From Henriciella aquimarina (GTDB taxonomy: Bacteria > Pseudomonadota > Alphaproteobacteria > Caulobacterales > Hyphomonadaceae), in assembly GCF_002088975.1 (NCBI RefSeq), contig NZ_NCST01000072.1, positions 1-64,000 on the forward strand: a stretch of DNA of 64,000 nucleotides, given 5' to 3'. Under the pieces are notes generated by a model. The model made no database searches. It was not told the DNA's origin and saw only the letters and a program-made list of their open reading frames with translations. The position numbers and the translations under genes were made by a program. Positions 34,199 through 43,256 of the stretch are shown here, in pieces. Position 1 is the first letter of the stretch; each line of letters starts with the position of its first letter.

Positions 34199-35005
34199 TC
34201 AGTCTCCGGAGAGTTCGCGATCGCGCTTGATCGCTGCCCCGACAGCTTCTTCCATGAGAGATGGCATCGCATCCGCGCGCATCAAGACATCAAGTGCTGC
34301 CTTGGTGACGCCGCCCGGCGAAGTAACGTTCTCGCGCAGTTTCGAGGGCGGTTCGTCGGCGTCCATCATCAGCGCACCAGCGCCTTCGATGGTTTTCTTT
34401 GCCAGGCGAAGCGCCATAGCCTCGTCTAGGCCGTGAGCCTTGCCGGCGGCTGCCATGACTTCCGCAAGCAGGAAGGCATAGGCGGGTCCGCAGCCCGAGA
34501 TTGCGGTTGCCGCCGAGAGCTGGTCTTCCCTGATCGGGCCTTCGACATCGCCCAGGGGCGCCAGCAGGTCTTTCAGATAAGCGCCGTCATCGGGCGAGGC
34601 ATCATCAGGCAGGCAGAGCAGCGTCATGCCTTTTCCGATGAGACCCGGCGTGTTCGGCATGGCGCGGGCCACGCGCTTGGTGTCGAGCTTGCCGGCCATG
34701 CCGTCCAGCGTGATGCCGGCCATGATGGAGAGCACCAGCGTGTCCGGGCCGACCAGCGGGGTCACCGTATCGGTGATCTTTGGGAAGATTTGAGGCTTCA
34801 CCGCGACGACGAGCGTGGCCGCCGGTTCCGGCGCCGGGTTGAGCGCGATCTTGCCGGCCGCTTCCCAGGCTTTCAGTTGCTCTGTCGGGTTCGGATCGTG
34901 AATGGCAATCGGGCCGTCATAGCCCGCACCGATCCAGCCGCCCGCAAGGGCAGAGCCCATGCGGCCGCCGCCGACAAGCGTAATGCCGGGCTCAGGCTTC
35001 GCCAT
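34199..35005 (-). CDS. proC: pyrroline-5-carboxylate reductase
   Basis: ProC makes proline from pyrroline-5-carboxylate with NAD(P)H. The 268-residue protein has the Rossmann motif ITLVGGGRMGSALAGGWI, VVAVKPQ near residue 68, MPNTPGLIGKGMTLLC near 116 and the C-terminal SGCGPAYAFLLAEVM and VTSPGGVTKAALDVL signatures. It follows the YbjN-like gene with a 14-base overlap and precedes the TetR gene by 4 bases. Confidence 0.95.
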   Translation of the reverse strand: MAKPEPGITLVGGGRMGSALAGGWIGAGYDGPIAIHDPNPTEQLKAWEAAGKIALNPAPEPAATLVVAVKPQIFPKITDTVTPLVGPDTLVLSIMAGITLDGMAGKLDTKRVARAMPNTPGLIGKGMTLLCLPDDASPDDGAYLKDLLAPLGDVEGPIREDQLSAATAISGCGPAYAFLLAEVMAAAGKAHGLDEAMALRLAKKTIEGAGALMMDADEPPSKLRENVTSPGGVTKAALDVLMRADAMPSLMEEAVGAAIKRDRELSGD

Positions 35006-35495
35006 CGGTTTCGAACAGGGCCGCGTCGATGGCCTCTTCCGGGCTCTTGCCGGCCCAGATCACGAAGTTGAAGGCCGGTACGAACATGTTGACCGCATCG
35101 GTGGCGGCCGCCAGCACGGCGCGGATTTCGCCCGGATCCGGCTCCAGCCGGTCCAGCATCGGAATGGTGTGGCGGAACAGCATGACGCCGTCCTCGATCC
35201 AGTAATCGAAATGGCCGAGCCAGAGGCGTTCGTTCGCCATCAGGACGAGCTTCGCAATCGCCTGCTGGCGTGCGCGCGTCGGTTTCAGGTCGAGCGTCAG
35301 CGTGAAGTGCAGGGCCGGCGGCTCGATGCGCGAAGCGAACAGAGCCCCCATCTCGCCCCAGCGGCTCTGGGCGATGCACTGCAGCGTCGACTCCTCGTCG
35401 CGCTGATGCTCCCACCCGGCGCTTTCGAGGCAGGCTTCGACGAGATCGAGCGGATCGGCCAGGTTATCCCGGGAATGTTCGATGTTGAGGCTCAT
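34992..35495 (-). CDS. YbjN domain-containing protein
   Basis: This 167-residue protein of the YbjN/type III secretion chaperone-like fold reads SLNIEHSRDNLADPLDLVEACLESAGW at the start, PALHFTLTLDLKPTRARQQAIAKLVLMANERLWLGHFDYW in the centre and NMFVPAFNFVIWAGKSPEEAI at the end. Its function in alphaproteobacteria is unknown. ATG at 35493-35495 has GGAGG 7 bases upstream. It is paired with proC, a widespread alphaproteobacterial arrangement. Confidence 0.88.
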   Translation of the reverse strand: MSLNIEHSRDNLADPLDLVEACLESAGWEHQRDEESTLQCIAQSRWGEMGALFASRIEPPALHFTLTLDLKPTRARQQAIAKLVLMANERLWLGHFDYWIEDGVMLFRHTIPMLDRLEPDPGEIRAVLAAATDAVNMFVPAFNFVIWAGKSPEEAIDAALFETDGEA

Positions 35496-35671
35496 TGGCT
35501 TGGTCCTCCGAATCGGCGTGGCAGGAGGCCACGGGACGGGACGGTAACATGGGACGGTCGGCCTGCAACCGAGCTTCTCCCAAGGGTTGTGGAAACGCCC
35601 CCATACCTGCGTCGCACGGGGATTGCTGCACTGCAAACATTCAGTGCAGCTGACACAGCGCTGGGAGCGCC

Positions 35672-35917
35672 TCAGGCTTTCTTCTTTTCCAGCGCCTCGA
35701 CGCGCGCCTCGAGGGCTTCGACACGCTCCAGCGCCTTGACGGCGATCTGCCTGAGCGCCTCGACCTCGTCGCGCTCGGCGAGGTCCATGTCGGCGATCAT
35801 CGAGCGCACGCGGGCCTGCATGGCCGTGCGGGCTTCGTCGCCTGCGGTGCGGGCCGCGCCCATCGCGCCCGTCATCAGCCCGGCGAGATCATCAAGCAGT
35901 GGATTTGAAGTGGCCAT
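35672..35917 (-). CDS. ubiK: accessory factor UbiK family protein
   Basis: This 81-residue helical protein has an amphipathic N-terminus (LLDDLAGLMTGAMGAARTAGDEARTAMQARVRS) and a C-terminal coiled coil of heptad Val/Leu (ERVEALEARVEALEKKK). It fits the UbiK/BMFP family, which assists ubiquinone synthesis under aerobic conditions and forms trimers. It is divergent from lgt. No other ubi genes are nearby. Confidence 0.82.
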   Translation of the reverse strand: MATSNPLLDDLAGLMTGAMGAARTAGDEARTAMQARVRSMIADMDLAERDEVEALRQIAVKALERVEALEARVEALEKKKA

Positions 35918-36002
35918 GCGGTTACTCCTTGCCGCGAGGTATGGGAGAGATTACCCGATCCCTAGCAGATAGGACGGGTGTCAGACAGGGGAAAGACGCC
36001 GC

Positions 36003-36938
36003 ATGTATTCACTCTACACCGCCGCGCTCAGTTTCCCGGGCTTCAGTCCCGCCCTGTTCGAAATCGATCTCGGCTTTCTCGGTCTCGGGACATTCCCGAT
36101 CCGCTGGTATGCGCTGGCCTATATTGCGGGCCTGGTCATCGGCTGGCGTTATGCGCTCGCCCTGATCCGCCGCCCGGCCCTGTGGGGTGGCAAGAGCCCG
36201 GCCACCAAGGACGATATCGACGACCTGCTTTTCTACGCCACGCTCGGCGTCATCCTGGGCGGGCGGATCGGTTATATCCTGTTCTACCAGATACCCTTCC
36301 AGTTCGACACGATCCAGCGCGACCCGATAAGCATTCTGCGCATATGGGAGGGCGGCATGTCCTTTCATGGCGGCCTGCTGGGCGTTGCCATCGCCATCCT
36401 GATCGTGGCCAAGCTGCGCGGGATCCGGTTGATGCCGATTGCCGACATTGCCGGTGTGGTGACCCCGATCGGGCTTTTCCTCGGCCGGTGCACCAACTTC
36501 ATCAATGCCGAGCTCTATGGCCGCCCGACGGATGCGCCGGTCGGCATGGTCTTTCCGGAAGGCAATGCGGGCGGCACGCCGGCAGCCTATGACTGGCAGG
36601 CCGGGGAGTGGGTCTATACCGGCGCCGAAGTGCCGCGCCATCCAAGCCAGCTCTATGAGGCCTGCCTCGAGGGCCTGATCCCGGCGCTGATCATTTCCTT
36701 TCTGGTCTGGCGCTTCGGCCTCCTGAAACGGCCGGGGCTGTCGGCCGGCCTCTTCCTGCTCTTCTACGGCATCGGGCGCTCGATCTCCGAACAGTTCCGG
36801 GAGCCCGACCGGTTTACCTGGGGCGTTATGCCGGAGTGGCTGACCATGGGACAGCTCCTGTCCATGCCGCTCTGGCTGGGCGGGGTCTTCCTCGTCTGGA
36901 ACGCGCTGCGCAAGCCGCCCATGCAGGCGTCTGCGTGA
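36003..36938 (+). CDS. lgt: prolipoprotein diacylglyceryl transferase
   Basis: Lgt adds diacylglycerol to the lipobox Cys of prolipoproteins in the inner membrane. The 311-residue protein has about seven TM segments and the family signatures IRWYALAYIAGLVIGWRYA, LGGRIGYILFYQ, MSFHGGLLGV and GLFLGRCTNFINAELYGRPTD (the Lgt signature), plus RHPSQLYEACLEGL near the end. ATG at 36003 has GGGGAAAG upstream. The stop overlaps the next gene by 4 bases (GTGA). Confidence 0.97.
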   Translation: MYSLYTAALSFPGFSPALFEIDLGFLGLGTFPIRWYALAYIAGLVIGWRYALALIRRPALWGGKSPATKDDIDDLLFYATLGVILGGRIGYILFYQIPFQFDTIQRDPISILRIWEGGMSFHGGLLGVAIAILIVAKLRGIRLMPIADIAGVVTPIGLFLGRCTNFINAELYGRPTDAPVGMVFPEGNAGGTPAAYDWQAGEWVYTGAEVPRHPSQLYEACLEGLIPALIISFLVWRFGLLKRPGLSAGLFLLFYGIGRSISEQFREPDRFTWGVMPEWLTMGQLLSMPLWLGGVFLVWNALRKPPMQASA

Positions 36939-37975
36939 GCCTGAAGGACGACCTGACCTCCCTCATCCAGGCCGGCGGGCCCTTGCCTGTCTCGGCCTAT
37001 ATGAATGCCTGCCTGCACGATCCGAAAGCGGGCTATTACGCCACGCGCCCCGGCATCGGACGGGACTTCGTGACCGCGCCGGAGATCAGCCAGATCTTCG
37101 GGGAGCTGCTGGGCCTATGGTCGCTGCATGAGTGGCAGGCCATGGGCGAACCGCGGCCGGTGCGCCTGGTCGAGGTCGGCGGCGGACGCGGCACCATGAT
37201 GACCGACATGCTGCGCGCCATTGGCAAGGCGGGGCCCGGCGAGGTCTTCTCGCTCGCCATGAATGAGGCGAGCCCCATCCATGCCGCGCGCCAGAGCGAG
37301 GCACTGTCACACTTCCATCCCGATTTTCTCGGTGAGTTTCAGACGCTTGGGGATGCTCCCTTCATCCTGATTGCGAATGAATGGCTCGACTGCCTGCCGG
37401 CCCGACAGTTCGTCAAATCCGGCGAAGCCTGGCATGAGAAAGTTGTCGGGCTGGACGAGGATGGCGGCCTGGCCTTCGGGCTTGCGGCCGATGATGCCGG
37501 CGATGCCCCGCAGGCACCGGGGCGGGGCGCGGTAGAGGTGCAGCCCGCACTCGAGACGCTCGTGGACATGCTGCGGAACGCCTTCGACAAGGTGCCGGGT
37601 CGGGCGCTTTTTATCGATTACGGGCCGGACGATGCGGCCCCCGGCGACACGCTCCGCGCCTTCCATCGCGGCGAGCAGGTCGATCCGCTCGCCATGCCCG
37701 GCGAAAGCGACCTCACCGTCGATGTCGACTTTGGCCGGCTGAAACGGCTCGCAGAGGCGGCCGGGCTGCATGTTCATGGGCCGGTGGAGCAGGGGCCGTT
37801 CCTGCTGTCCCTCGGCGCCGAAGCACGCATGCAGGCTCTCATCAAGGCCAACCCGGCGCAGGCTGAGGCGCTCCATGAGGGTGTCGTGCGCCTGGTCGAT
37901 CCCGAGCAGATGGGCGCGCGCTTCAAGGTGATCTGCCTGTCTTCGCCAAACCTGCCGGCGCCGGCCGGGCTCTAG
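36935..37975 (+). CDS. MidA/NDUFAF7-family SAM-dependent methyltransferase
   Basis: The protein of about 346 residues matches the COG1565 MidA/NDUFAF7 family: PLPVSAYMNACLHDPKAGYYATR, then the IGRDFVTAPEISQIFGELLG signature, motif I VRLVEVGGGRGTMMTDML, and IANEWLDCLPARQF. In mitochondria the homologue methylates complex I subunit NDUFS2. A respiratory-chain role is plausible but not proven here. A GTG start at 36935 overlaps lgt by 4 bases. It is convergent with the histidine kinase gene. Confidence 0.92.
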   Translation: MSLKDDLTSLIQAGGPLPVSAYMNACLHDPKAGYYATRPGIGRDFVTAPEISQIFGELLGLWSLHEWQAMGEPRPVRLVEVGGGRGTMMTDMLRAIGKAGPGEVFSLAMNEASPIHAARQSEALSHFHPDFLGEFQTLGDAPFILIANEWLDCLPARQFVKSGEAWHEKVVGLDEDGGLAFGLAADDAGDAPQAPGRGAVEVQPALETLVDMLRNAFDKVPGRALFIDYGPDDAAPGDTLRAFHRGEQVDPLAMPGESDLTVDVDFGRLKRLAEAAGLHVHGPVEQGPFLLSLGAEARMQALIKANPAQAEALHEGVVRLVDPEQMGARFKVICLSSPNLPAPAGL

Positions 37976-39285
37976 CTCGGCAGCCGCAGCCTGACCCGCA
38001 GGCCACCTAGCGGGCTGTCTTCCAGCCGGATGTCGCCGCCATGCTGGCGGGCCGTGTCGCGCGCAATAGAGAGGCCGAGCCCCGTGCCGGGGACATTCTG
38101 GTTGCGCGAGGCATCGAGGCGGTGGAAGGGCTTGAAGGCTTCCTCGCGGCGGTCCTCGGGAATGCCCGGCCCGTCATCGTCGACGATCAGTTCGGCCATG
38201 TGTGGCCCGTTGACGACCTCGACCTCGACCGTTTTGCCGAAGCCCTGCGCATTGGAGATCAGGTTCGAGACCGCCCGGCGCACCAGCCCTTGCCGGGCAA
38301 TGATGGTGACCGGGTCTAGCTTGCGCAGCGTCGCCTCCTTGCCGAGCGCGGCGACAACCTCCTGGACCAGCTCATCGAAGCGGAAGGAGACGGGCTGTTC
38401 GCCCTCGCGCCCGCTGGCAAAGGAGAGATATTCCTCCAGCATGGCCGACATCTCCTTGAGGTCGGCCTTGGCCGCCTTGATCTCGTCGGTCTCCTCCATC
38501 ATGGCGAGCTGCAGCTTCAGCCGCGTGAGCGGGGTGCGCAGGTCATGGCTGATGCCGGCCAGCATGGCGGTACGCTCCTCGGCGAAGGTGGTCAGGCGCG
38601 TGCGCATGTCCATCACCGCGCGGGCAGCATCGCGGATTTCGGTCGCCCCGGACGGCCTGTACTTGTGGGCGTTGCGCCCTCGGCCATAGGCCTTGGCGGC
38701 TTCGGTGAGCTTCAGGATGGAGCGGACCTGGTTGCGCAGGAAGCCGAGCGCCAGGGCGATCAGGATGCCCGTCGCCCCGATCACCCAGACGATGAAGATA
38801 TGGCCCGTGGTCGAGAAGGTCCGGTCGCGCTCGGCCAGGAAGCGGATCACATCGTCGCCGTCCTGGACGCGGATATCGACGGTCTCGCCATAGCCGGAAA
38901 TGTCGAACCAGAAGGGCTCGTCCAGCGAGACATCGAGCTCGCGCGTCAGGATGTCGTCGAGCGCGGTGAAGAAGAGCTGCTTCTGTTCCGTCGGCAGGGT
39001 CGCGTCCTCGAGCACATCGACGCTGAGCTGCATCTGGTCGTCTGCCAGCTGGCGCATCTCGTCGAAGTCGGCCCCGAAGCGGTGGCGGGCCTCGACCATG
39101 AAGGCGATCTCGCTCGACATGGTCTGGGAGAGCTTGCGCGAGGTGTGGCGCCAGTGGCTGTCATAGAAGATATAGGTCACCGCCGTCAGCAGCAGGATCA
39201 CAGGCAGGACCACCATCAGCACCGAGCGCGGATAAAGCCCGCGCGGGGTGATGTCCCTCAGTCTCAGGTGAAACAGCTTCGGCAT
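37972..39285 (-). CDS. EnvZ-like sensor histidine kinase
   Basis: This 437-residue kinase has TM1 (VLMVVLPVILLLTAVTYIFYD, about 22-44), a periplasmic sensor of about 115 residues, TM2 (HIFIVWVIGATGILIALALGF), HAMP, the H-box LAGISHDLRTPLTRLKLQL near residue 253, then N NLISNAQGFG, G1 VDDDGPGIPED, F and G2 (GTGLGLSIARD). All catalytic boxes are intact. Its probable partner, the OmpR-type regulator at 41157, lies 1.9 kb upstream beyond a divergent SDR/AraC pair, so the usual adjacent regulator-kinase order is interrupted. Confidence 0.93.
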   Translation of the reverse strand: MPKLFHLRLRDITPRGLYPRSVLMVVLPVILLLTAVTYIFYDSHWRHTSRKLSQTMSSEIAFMVEARHRFGADFDEMRQLADDQMQLSVDVLEDATLPTEQKQLFFTALDDILTRELDVSLDEPFWFDISGYGETVDIRVQDGDDVIRFLAERDRTFSTTGHIFIVWVIGATGILIALALGFLRNQVRSILKLTEAAKAYGRGRNAHKYRPSGATEIRDAARAVMDMRTRLTTFAEERTAMLAGISHDLRTPLTRLKLQLAMMEETDEIKAAKADLKEMSAMLEEYLSFASGREGEQPVSFRFDELVQEVVAALGKEATLRKLDPVTIIARQGLVRRAVSNLISNAQGFGKTVEVEVVNGPHMAELIVDDDGPGIPEDRREEAFKPFHRLDASRNQNVPGTGLGLSIARDTARQHGGDIRLEDSPLGGLRVRLRLPS

Positions 39286-39321
39286 CTCTCCATGCCTAGC
39301 CGGGCCGAGCGGAATGCGAAA

Positions 39322-39353
39322 GCGCCTTCTGTCCTGATGCAGACAGAAGGCGC
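39322..39353 (-). terminator. terminator of SDR gene
   Basis: GCGCCTTCTGTC (39322-39333) and GACAGAAGGCGC (39342-39353) form a perfect 12-base stem with an 8-base loop. On the minus strand it follows the SDR stop by 22 bases and is followed by TTT. It separates the SDR gene from the kinase gene downstream. Confidence 0.65.
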
Positions 39354-39375
39354 CATACGCTGGAAGACAGCGTCT

Positions 39376-40146
39376 CTAGTGGTGGATGCCGCCGGAGACC
39401 TCTATGCGCTCGCCATTGATCCAGCGTGTGTCACTGGTCAGCATGGCGGCAACGGCCCCGCCGATATCCTCCGGCAGGCCAACCCGGCCGAGCGGCGTGT
39501 TGCCGGCAATGGCCGCATTCATTTCTTCATTGTCGCGCACCAGACCGCCGCCAAAATCGGTCTCGATTGCGCCCGGCGCGATGGTGTTGACCGAAATGCC
39601 GCGTGATCCGAGTTCAAGTGCCAGATAGCGCGTGAAGACCTCGATGCCGCCTTTCATCATCGCATAGGCCGAAAAGCCGGCATAGGAGAAACGGGCAAGC
39701 CCCGAGGAGATATTGAGAATACGCCCATTATCGGCGATGCGGGGCAGAAGGGTCTGCGTCAGGAAGTAGACGCCCTTCAGATGCATGTTCATCAGCTGGT
39801 CGAATTGCGCCTCGCTGGTTTCAGCGATTGGCGTGTTGATGCCGATGCCGGCATTGTTGACGAGGCCGGTGATCGTGTCGGTGCCCCAGGTCTCGCCGAG
39901 TGTTTGGCCAAGTTGCGTCTCGAACCGGGTGAAACTGGCCATGTCACCGGTATCGAGCTGCAGGGCGGCGGCCGTCCGGCCTTTCGCCTCGATTTCCGAG
40001 ACGACGCCGGCGGCGTCCTCTTTTCTGGCGTGATAGGTGAGAACGACATCGGCGCCCTTGTCGGCCAGGCCCAGGGCCATGGCACGGCCGAGGCCTCGGC
40101 TGCCGCCCGTAATGAGGAAGATGGGGGTTTGTGTGTCGAAGGTCAT
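39376..40146 (-). CDS. SDR family NAD(P)-dependent oxidoreductase
   Basis: This 256-residue classical short-chain dehydrogenase has the Rossmann TGGSRGLGRAMALGLAD near residue 14, NNAGIGIN near 95, catalytic Ser in ILNISSGLARFSYAGFSAYAMMKGG (Tyr and Lys of YxxxK: YAMMK) and a C-terminal GGIHH. The substrate is unknown. It is divergent from the AraC gene and probably under its control. It ends upstream of a strong terminator. Confidence 0.9.
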   Translation of the reverse strand: MTFDTQTPIFLITGGSRGLGRAMALGLADKGADVVLTYHARKEDAAGVVSEIEAKGRTAAALQLDTGDMASFTRFETQLGQTLGETWGTDTITGLVNNAGIGINTPIAETSEAQFDQLMNMHLKGVYFLTQTLLPRIADNGRILNISSGLARFSYAGFSAYAMMKGGIEVFTRYLALELGSRGISVNTIAPGAIETDFGGGLVRDNEEMNAAIAGNTPLGRVGLPEDIGGAVAAMLTSDTRWINGERIEVSGGIHH

Positions 40147-40279
40147 GACTAGCTCCTTTCCGCTATGCCCGGAAGCTAGGGAGAGGGGGCGGTTCGCTTA
40201 ATGCCGGATGGTCCGCATGTCTTGCCTGATTGTCCAAATGGCCTTGTGCGCCTTTCCGGTCTGCCTCAGATTGCCGGCG

Positions 40280-41170
40280 ATGACACGCCAGACCCTTATC
40301 GAGGCCGTTGATGGCTGGATCGACCGACAGCCGGGCCACGGCCCCTTTCATGACGGGCCTGTCGAAGGGCTGCGCTTCATGCGAACGGCGGCCCCGGTCT
40401 CACCTGAACCGATTATCTACCAGCCGCAGATTTGCCTGAATCTCCGAGGGGCCAAGCAGCTCCTGATCGGTGACCGCATTGTCGATTACGACGAGATGCA
40501 GTTCCTGCTGCTCAGCATCGACCTGCCGGTGCGCGGCCGTGTCACGCGGATCGGCGAGGCCTCGACCTTTCTGGGGCTGATCCTTGAAATCGACATCGGG
40601 GCGATGGTGAAGGTGGCCGAGCGCGCCGCACTGGATCGTCCGCCTGAGGAGAGGGCCGGCCCCGGCCTGTTCGTCGCTGATCTGACCGGGGACATGATGG
40701 ACGCGATCGAACGCCTGATGCGGCTTTCCGACCGCCCGGAGGCCATTCCGGTTCTGGCCCCGGCCATCAAGGACGAGCTTTATTACTGGCTGCTGACTGG
40801 TCCGTACGGGCGTGATGTGCGCCGTCTCTTTCCGGCCGACAGTCATGCCCAGCGTATCGCCCGGGCCATTGCCGCGATCCGGGAGGATCTTACCGCTCCG
40901 GTCAGCGTACCGGAGCTGGCCGGTCTTTCAGGGATGAGTGTCTCTTCCTTTCACCAGCATTTCAGGACGGTGACCTCGATGTCGCCGATCCAGTACCAAA
41001 AGCGGCTGCGGCTCCTCTCGGCGCGCGACATCATGCTGTGCGAAGGCGTGAATGTCTCACAGGCGGCGTTCCGGGTCGGCTATGAAAGCCCGTCGCAGTT
41101 CAGCCGGGAGTATGCACGGACCTTCGGCGCCCCGCCGCGCCGGGACATTGAGCAAATCAATCCGGCATGA
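40280..41170 (+). CDS. AraC-family transcriptional regulator
   Basis: This protein of about 296 residues has an AraC_N-type sensing domain (AAPVSPEPIIYQPQICLNLRGAKQLLIGD) and a C-terminal HTH pair (VSVPELAGLSGMSVSSFHQHFRTVT and NVSQAAFRVGYESPSQFSREYARTF). ATG at 40280 fits the conserved MTRQTLIEAVDG start; a longer in-frame start at 40208 is less likely. It is divergent from the SDR gene and overlaps the convergent OmpR-type gene by 14 bases. The 60-130 bases between it and the SDR carry two GTCC-containing half-sites (40209-40245) as a possible operator. Confidence 0.85.
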   Translation: MTRQTLIEAVDGWIDRQPGHGPFHDGPVEGLRFMRTAAPVSPEPIIYQPQICLNLRGAKQLLIGDRIVDYDEMQFLLLSIDLPVRGRVTRIGEASTFLGLILEIDIGAMVKVAERAALDRPPEERAGPGLFVADLTGDMMDAIERLMRLSDRPEAIPVLAPAIKDELYYWLLTGPYGRDVRRLFPADSHAQRIARAIAAIREDLTAPVSVPELAGLSGMSVSSFHQHFRTVTSMSPIQYQKRLRLLSARDIMLCEGVNVSQAAFRVGYESPSQFSREYARTFGAPPRRDIEQINPA

Positions 41171-41834
41171 GCCTGTAGCCGATGCCGCGCACGGTCTGGA
41201 GATGGACGGGCTGTTTCGGGTCGGGTTCGATCTTGCGGCGCAGGCGGGTGACCTGCACGTCGATGGACCGCTCCGTGCTGCCGGCTGAATGGGAGGCGAG
41301 TTCCTCGCGGCTGACCGCTTCGCCGGCCTGTGAGGCCAGCGCCGTCAGCAGCTGCAGCTCGGCTTCGGTCAGGCGCACACGCCGGTCGCCCTCGGTCAGC
41401 TCGCCGCGCTTGGCGTTGAAGACCAGCCCCGACATCTCGATTTCTTCGGGCGGCGGCTCGACATGGGTGCGCCGCAGGATGGCATTGACGCGCAGGGCGA
41501 GTTCTTCGGGCTCGAATGGCTTGGCGAGATAGTCGTCGGCGCCGGCCTTCAGCCCCTCGATCCGGTCGGAGGTCTCGCCGCGCGCGGTCAGCATCAGGAC
41601 CGGCGATTTGATGCCCTGCTTGCGCAGGCTCTCGATCAGCTCCAGGCCGGACTCGCCCGGCATCATAATGTCGAAGATGGCGAGGTCGAAGTCGAAGGTC
41701 GCAAACAGCTTGCGGGCGCTGGTGGCATTGGCGGCGACCGTGACGCGATAGCCCTCGCGCGTGAGATACTGTTTCAGCAGGGTGCGGATGCGGTCGTCGT
41801 CATCGACAACGAGGATGTGCGGGGCTTCGCTCAT
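41157..41834 (-). CDS. OmpR/PetR-like response regulator
   Basis: This 225-residue two-component regulator has the receiver with the DDDDR acidic pocket (VVDDDDRIRTLL), phosphoacceptor Asp in AIFDIMMPGESG near residue 57, and the switch residues MLTARGET and DDYLAKPFEPEEL. The winged-helix C-terminus includes SRRxLASHSAGSTERSIDVQVTRLRRKIE. Next to a MarR gene (4-base overlap) and ilvE it resembles the PetP/PetR locus of Rhodobacter. The kinase is probably the one at 37972. Confidence 0.92.
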   Translation of the reverse strand: MSEAPHILVVDDDDRIRTLLKQYLTREGYRVTVAANATSARKLFATFDFDLAIFDIMMPGESGLELIESLRKQGIKSPVLMLTARGETSDRIEGLKAGADDYLAKPFEPEELALRVNAILRRTHVEPPPEEIEMSGLVFNAKRGELTEGDRRVRLTEAELQLLTALASQAGEAVSREELASHSAGSTERSIDVQVTRLRRKIEPDPKQPVHLQTVRGIGYRLMPD

Positions 41835-42307
41835 CGCGTCAGCGCCTCCAGCACGGCCCGGTTGCCGGCCACCGATGTGGCCCCGGCTTCGCGGAAGGCT
41901 TCGCGCATGGCGGACCGCAGCTCTGAAACGACCGGATTCAGCACTTGTTCTCCTTGCTCGGACACTGACAGGCGGCGGCGGCGGGCGTCGCGTCCGCCCG
42001 GTGTCTTGCGGATCAGCTCGCGCTTGTCGAGCTCTCCGAGCAGGCGGGCCATGGTCGGTGTGGTGGCGCCGGTCAGCTCCCGCAGTTCGCTGACGGTGCG
42101 GTTCGGTTCATAGCGGATCGTGATCAGCAACCGGAGCGCCGGCATGTTCAGCCCGGTCTCCTCCTGGCCGCGTCGCAGCGCCGCAGCTATTGCACGTTCA
42201 CTTGCGAGCAGAAGCGCAATACCATTGTCGAGCTCTTCCTCCCTGAGAAAGAGTCGCGGATCCACCCGCCCCGTTTCGCCCGGCTTTTGGTTGACTTCAG
42301 ATGCCAC
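41831..42307 (-). CDS. MarR/PetP-like transcriptional regulator
   Basis: This 158-residue winged-helix protein has the MarR core: GLNMPALRLLITIRYEPNRTVSELRELTGATTPTMARLLGELDKRELIRKTPGGRDARRRRLSVSEQG. It precedes the OmpR-type gene with a 4-base overlap, the PetP-PetR order. The gap before the divergent ilvE gene is only 52 bases, so its own product could also influence ilvE. The ligand is unknown. Confidence 0.88.
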   Translation of the reverse strand: MASEVNQKPGETGRVDPRLFLREEELDNGIALLLASERAIAAALRRGQEETGLNMPALRLLITIRYEPNRTVSELRELTGATTPTMARLLGELDKRELIRKTPGGRDARRRRLSVSEQGEQVLNPVVSELRSAMREAFREAGATSVAGNRAVLEALTR

Positions 42308-42359
42308 AGTCTGAGAATGGAGCGGTTTTCTTTTAGAAGTTCAAGCGAGGACATAAAAA

Positions 42360-43250
42360 ATGGCTTCCATCCCGTATCATGATCGCGACGGATACATCTG
42401 GATGGACGGCGAGTTCGTCCCGTGGCGCGAGGCGAATATTCACGTCCTGACCCATGGCCTGCACTATGCCTCCTGCGTCTTCGAGGGCGAGCGCGCCTAT
42501 GGCGGCCAGATTTTCGAATCGCGGCGCCACTCGGAACGCCTGCACCGCTCCGCGGAGATTCTCGACTTCACGGTGCCCGGCACGGTCGAGCAGCTGGAAG
42601 ACGCCAAGAAGGAAACGCTCGCCAAGTCCGGCCTGGACAGCGCCTATGTGCGTGCCTTCGCCTGGCGCGGCAGCGAGATGATGGGCGTCTCGGCCCAGAA
42701 CAACAAGATCCACCTCGCCATCGCCGTCTGGCACTGGGGCGACTATTTCAAGGACAAGATGAAGGGCATCGCGCTGACCCATTCGCAGTGGCGCCGTCCC
42801 GACCCGAAGACCGCGCCCTGCGACGCCAAGGCGGCCGGGCTCTACATGATCTGTACCCTGTCCAAGCACGCTGCCGAGCGCGACGGCTATGCCGACGCCC
42901 TGATGCTCGACTGGCGCGGCCATGTGGCCGAGGCGACTGGCGCGAACATCTTCTTCCTGCGCGATGGCGCGCTGCACACGCCGACGCCGGACTGCTTCCT
43001 GAACGGCATCACCCGTCAGACCGCGATCAAGCTCGCCGAGGCGCGGGGCATCGAGGTGGTCGAGCGCACCATCCTGCCGGAAGAACTGCCGACCTTCTCG
43101 GAATGCTTTATCACCGGCACAGCCGCCGAGATCACGCCGGTGCGCTCCATCGGCGATGTCCAATACACGCCGGATGCGGTCACCGAGGCGCTTGTGACCG
43201 ATTATTCGGACCTCGTGAACGGCAAGGTGAAGAACCCCGTCGCGGGCTGA
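42360..43250 (+). CDS. ilvE: branched-chain amino acid aminotransferase
   Basis: IlvE is a PLP fold-type IV transaminase, the last step of Ile/Leu/Val synthesis. The 296-residue length is normal. It shows the family start WMDGEFVPWREANIHVLTHGLHYASCVFEGERAY, then DAKAAGLYMICTLSKHAAERDGYADALMLDWRGHVAEATGANIFFL, which fits the PLP pocket (the usual Lys is shifted to the SKHA region). Its GAGGA ribosome site is 9 bases from the ATG. It is divergent from the MarR gene. Confidence 0.95.
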   Translation: MASIPYHDRDGYIWMDGEFVPWREANIHVLTHGLHYASCVFEGERAYGGQIFESRRHSERLHRSAEILDFTVPGTVEQLEDAKKETLAKSGLDSAYVRAFAWRGSEMMGVSAQNNKIHLAIAVWHWGDYFKDKMKGIALTHSQWRRPDPKTAPCDAKAAGLYMICTLSKHAAERDGYADALMLDWRGHVAEATGANIFFLRDGALHTPTPDCFLNGITRQTAIKLAEARGIEVVERTILPEELPTFSECFITGTAAEITPVRSIGDVQYTPDAVTEALVTDYSDLVNGKVKNPVAG

Positions 43251-43256
43251 TCCGGG

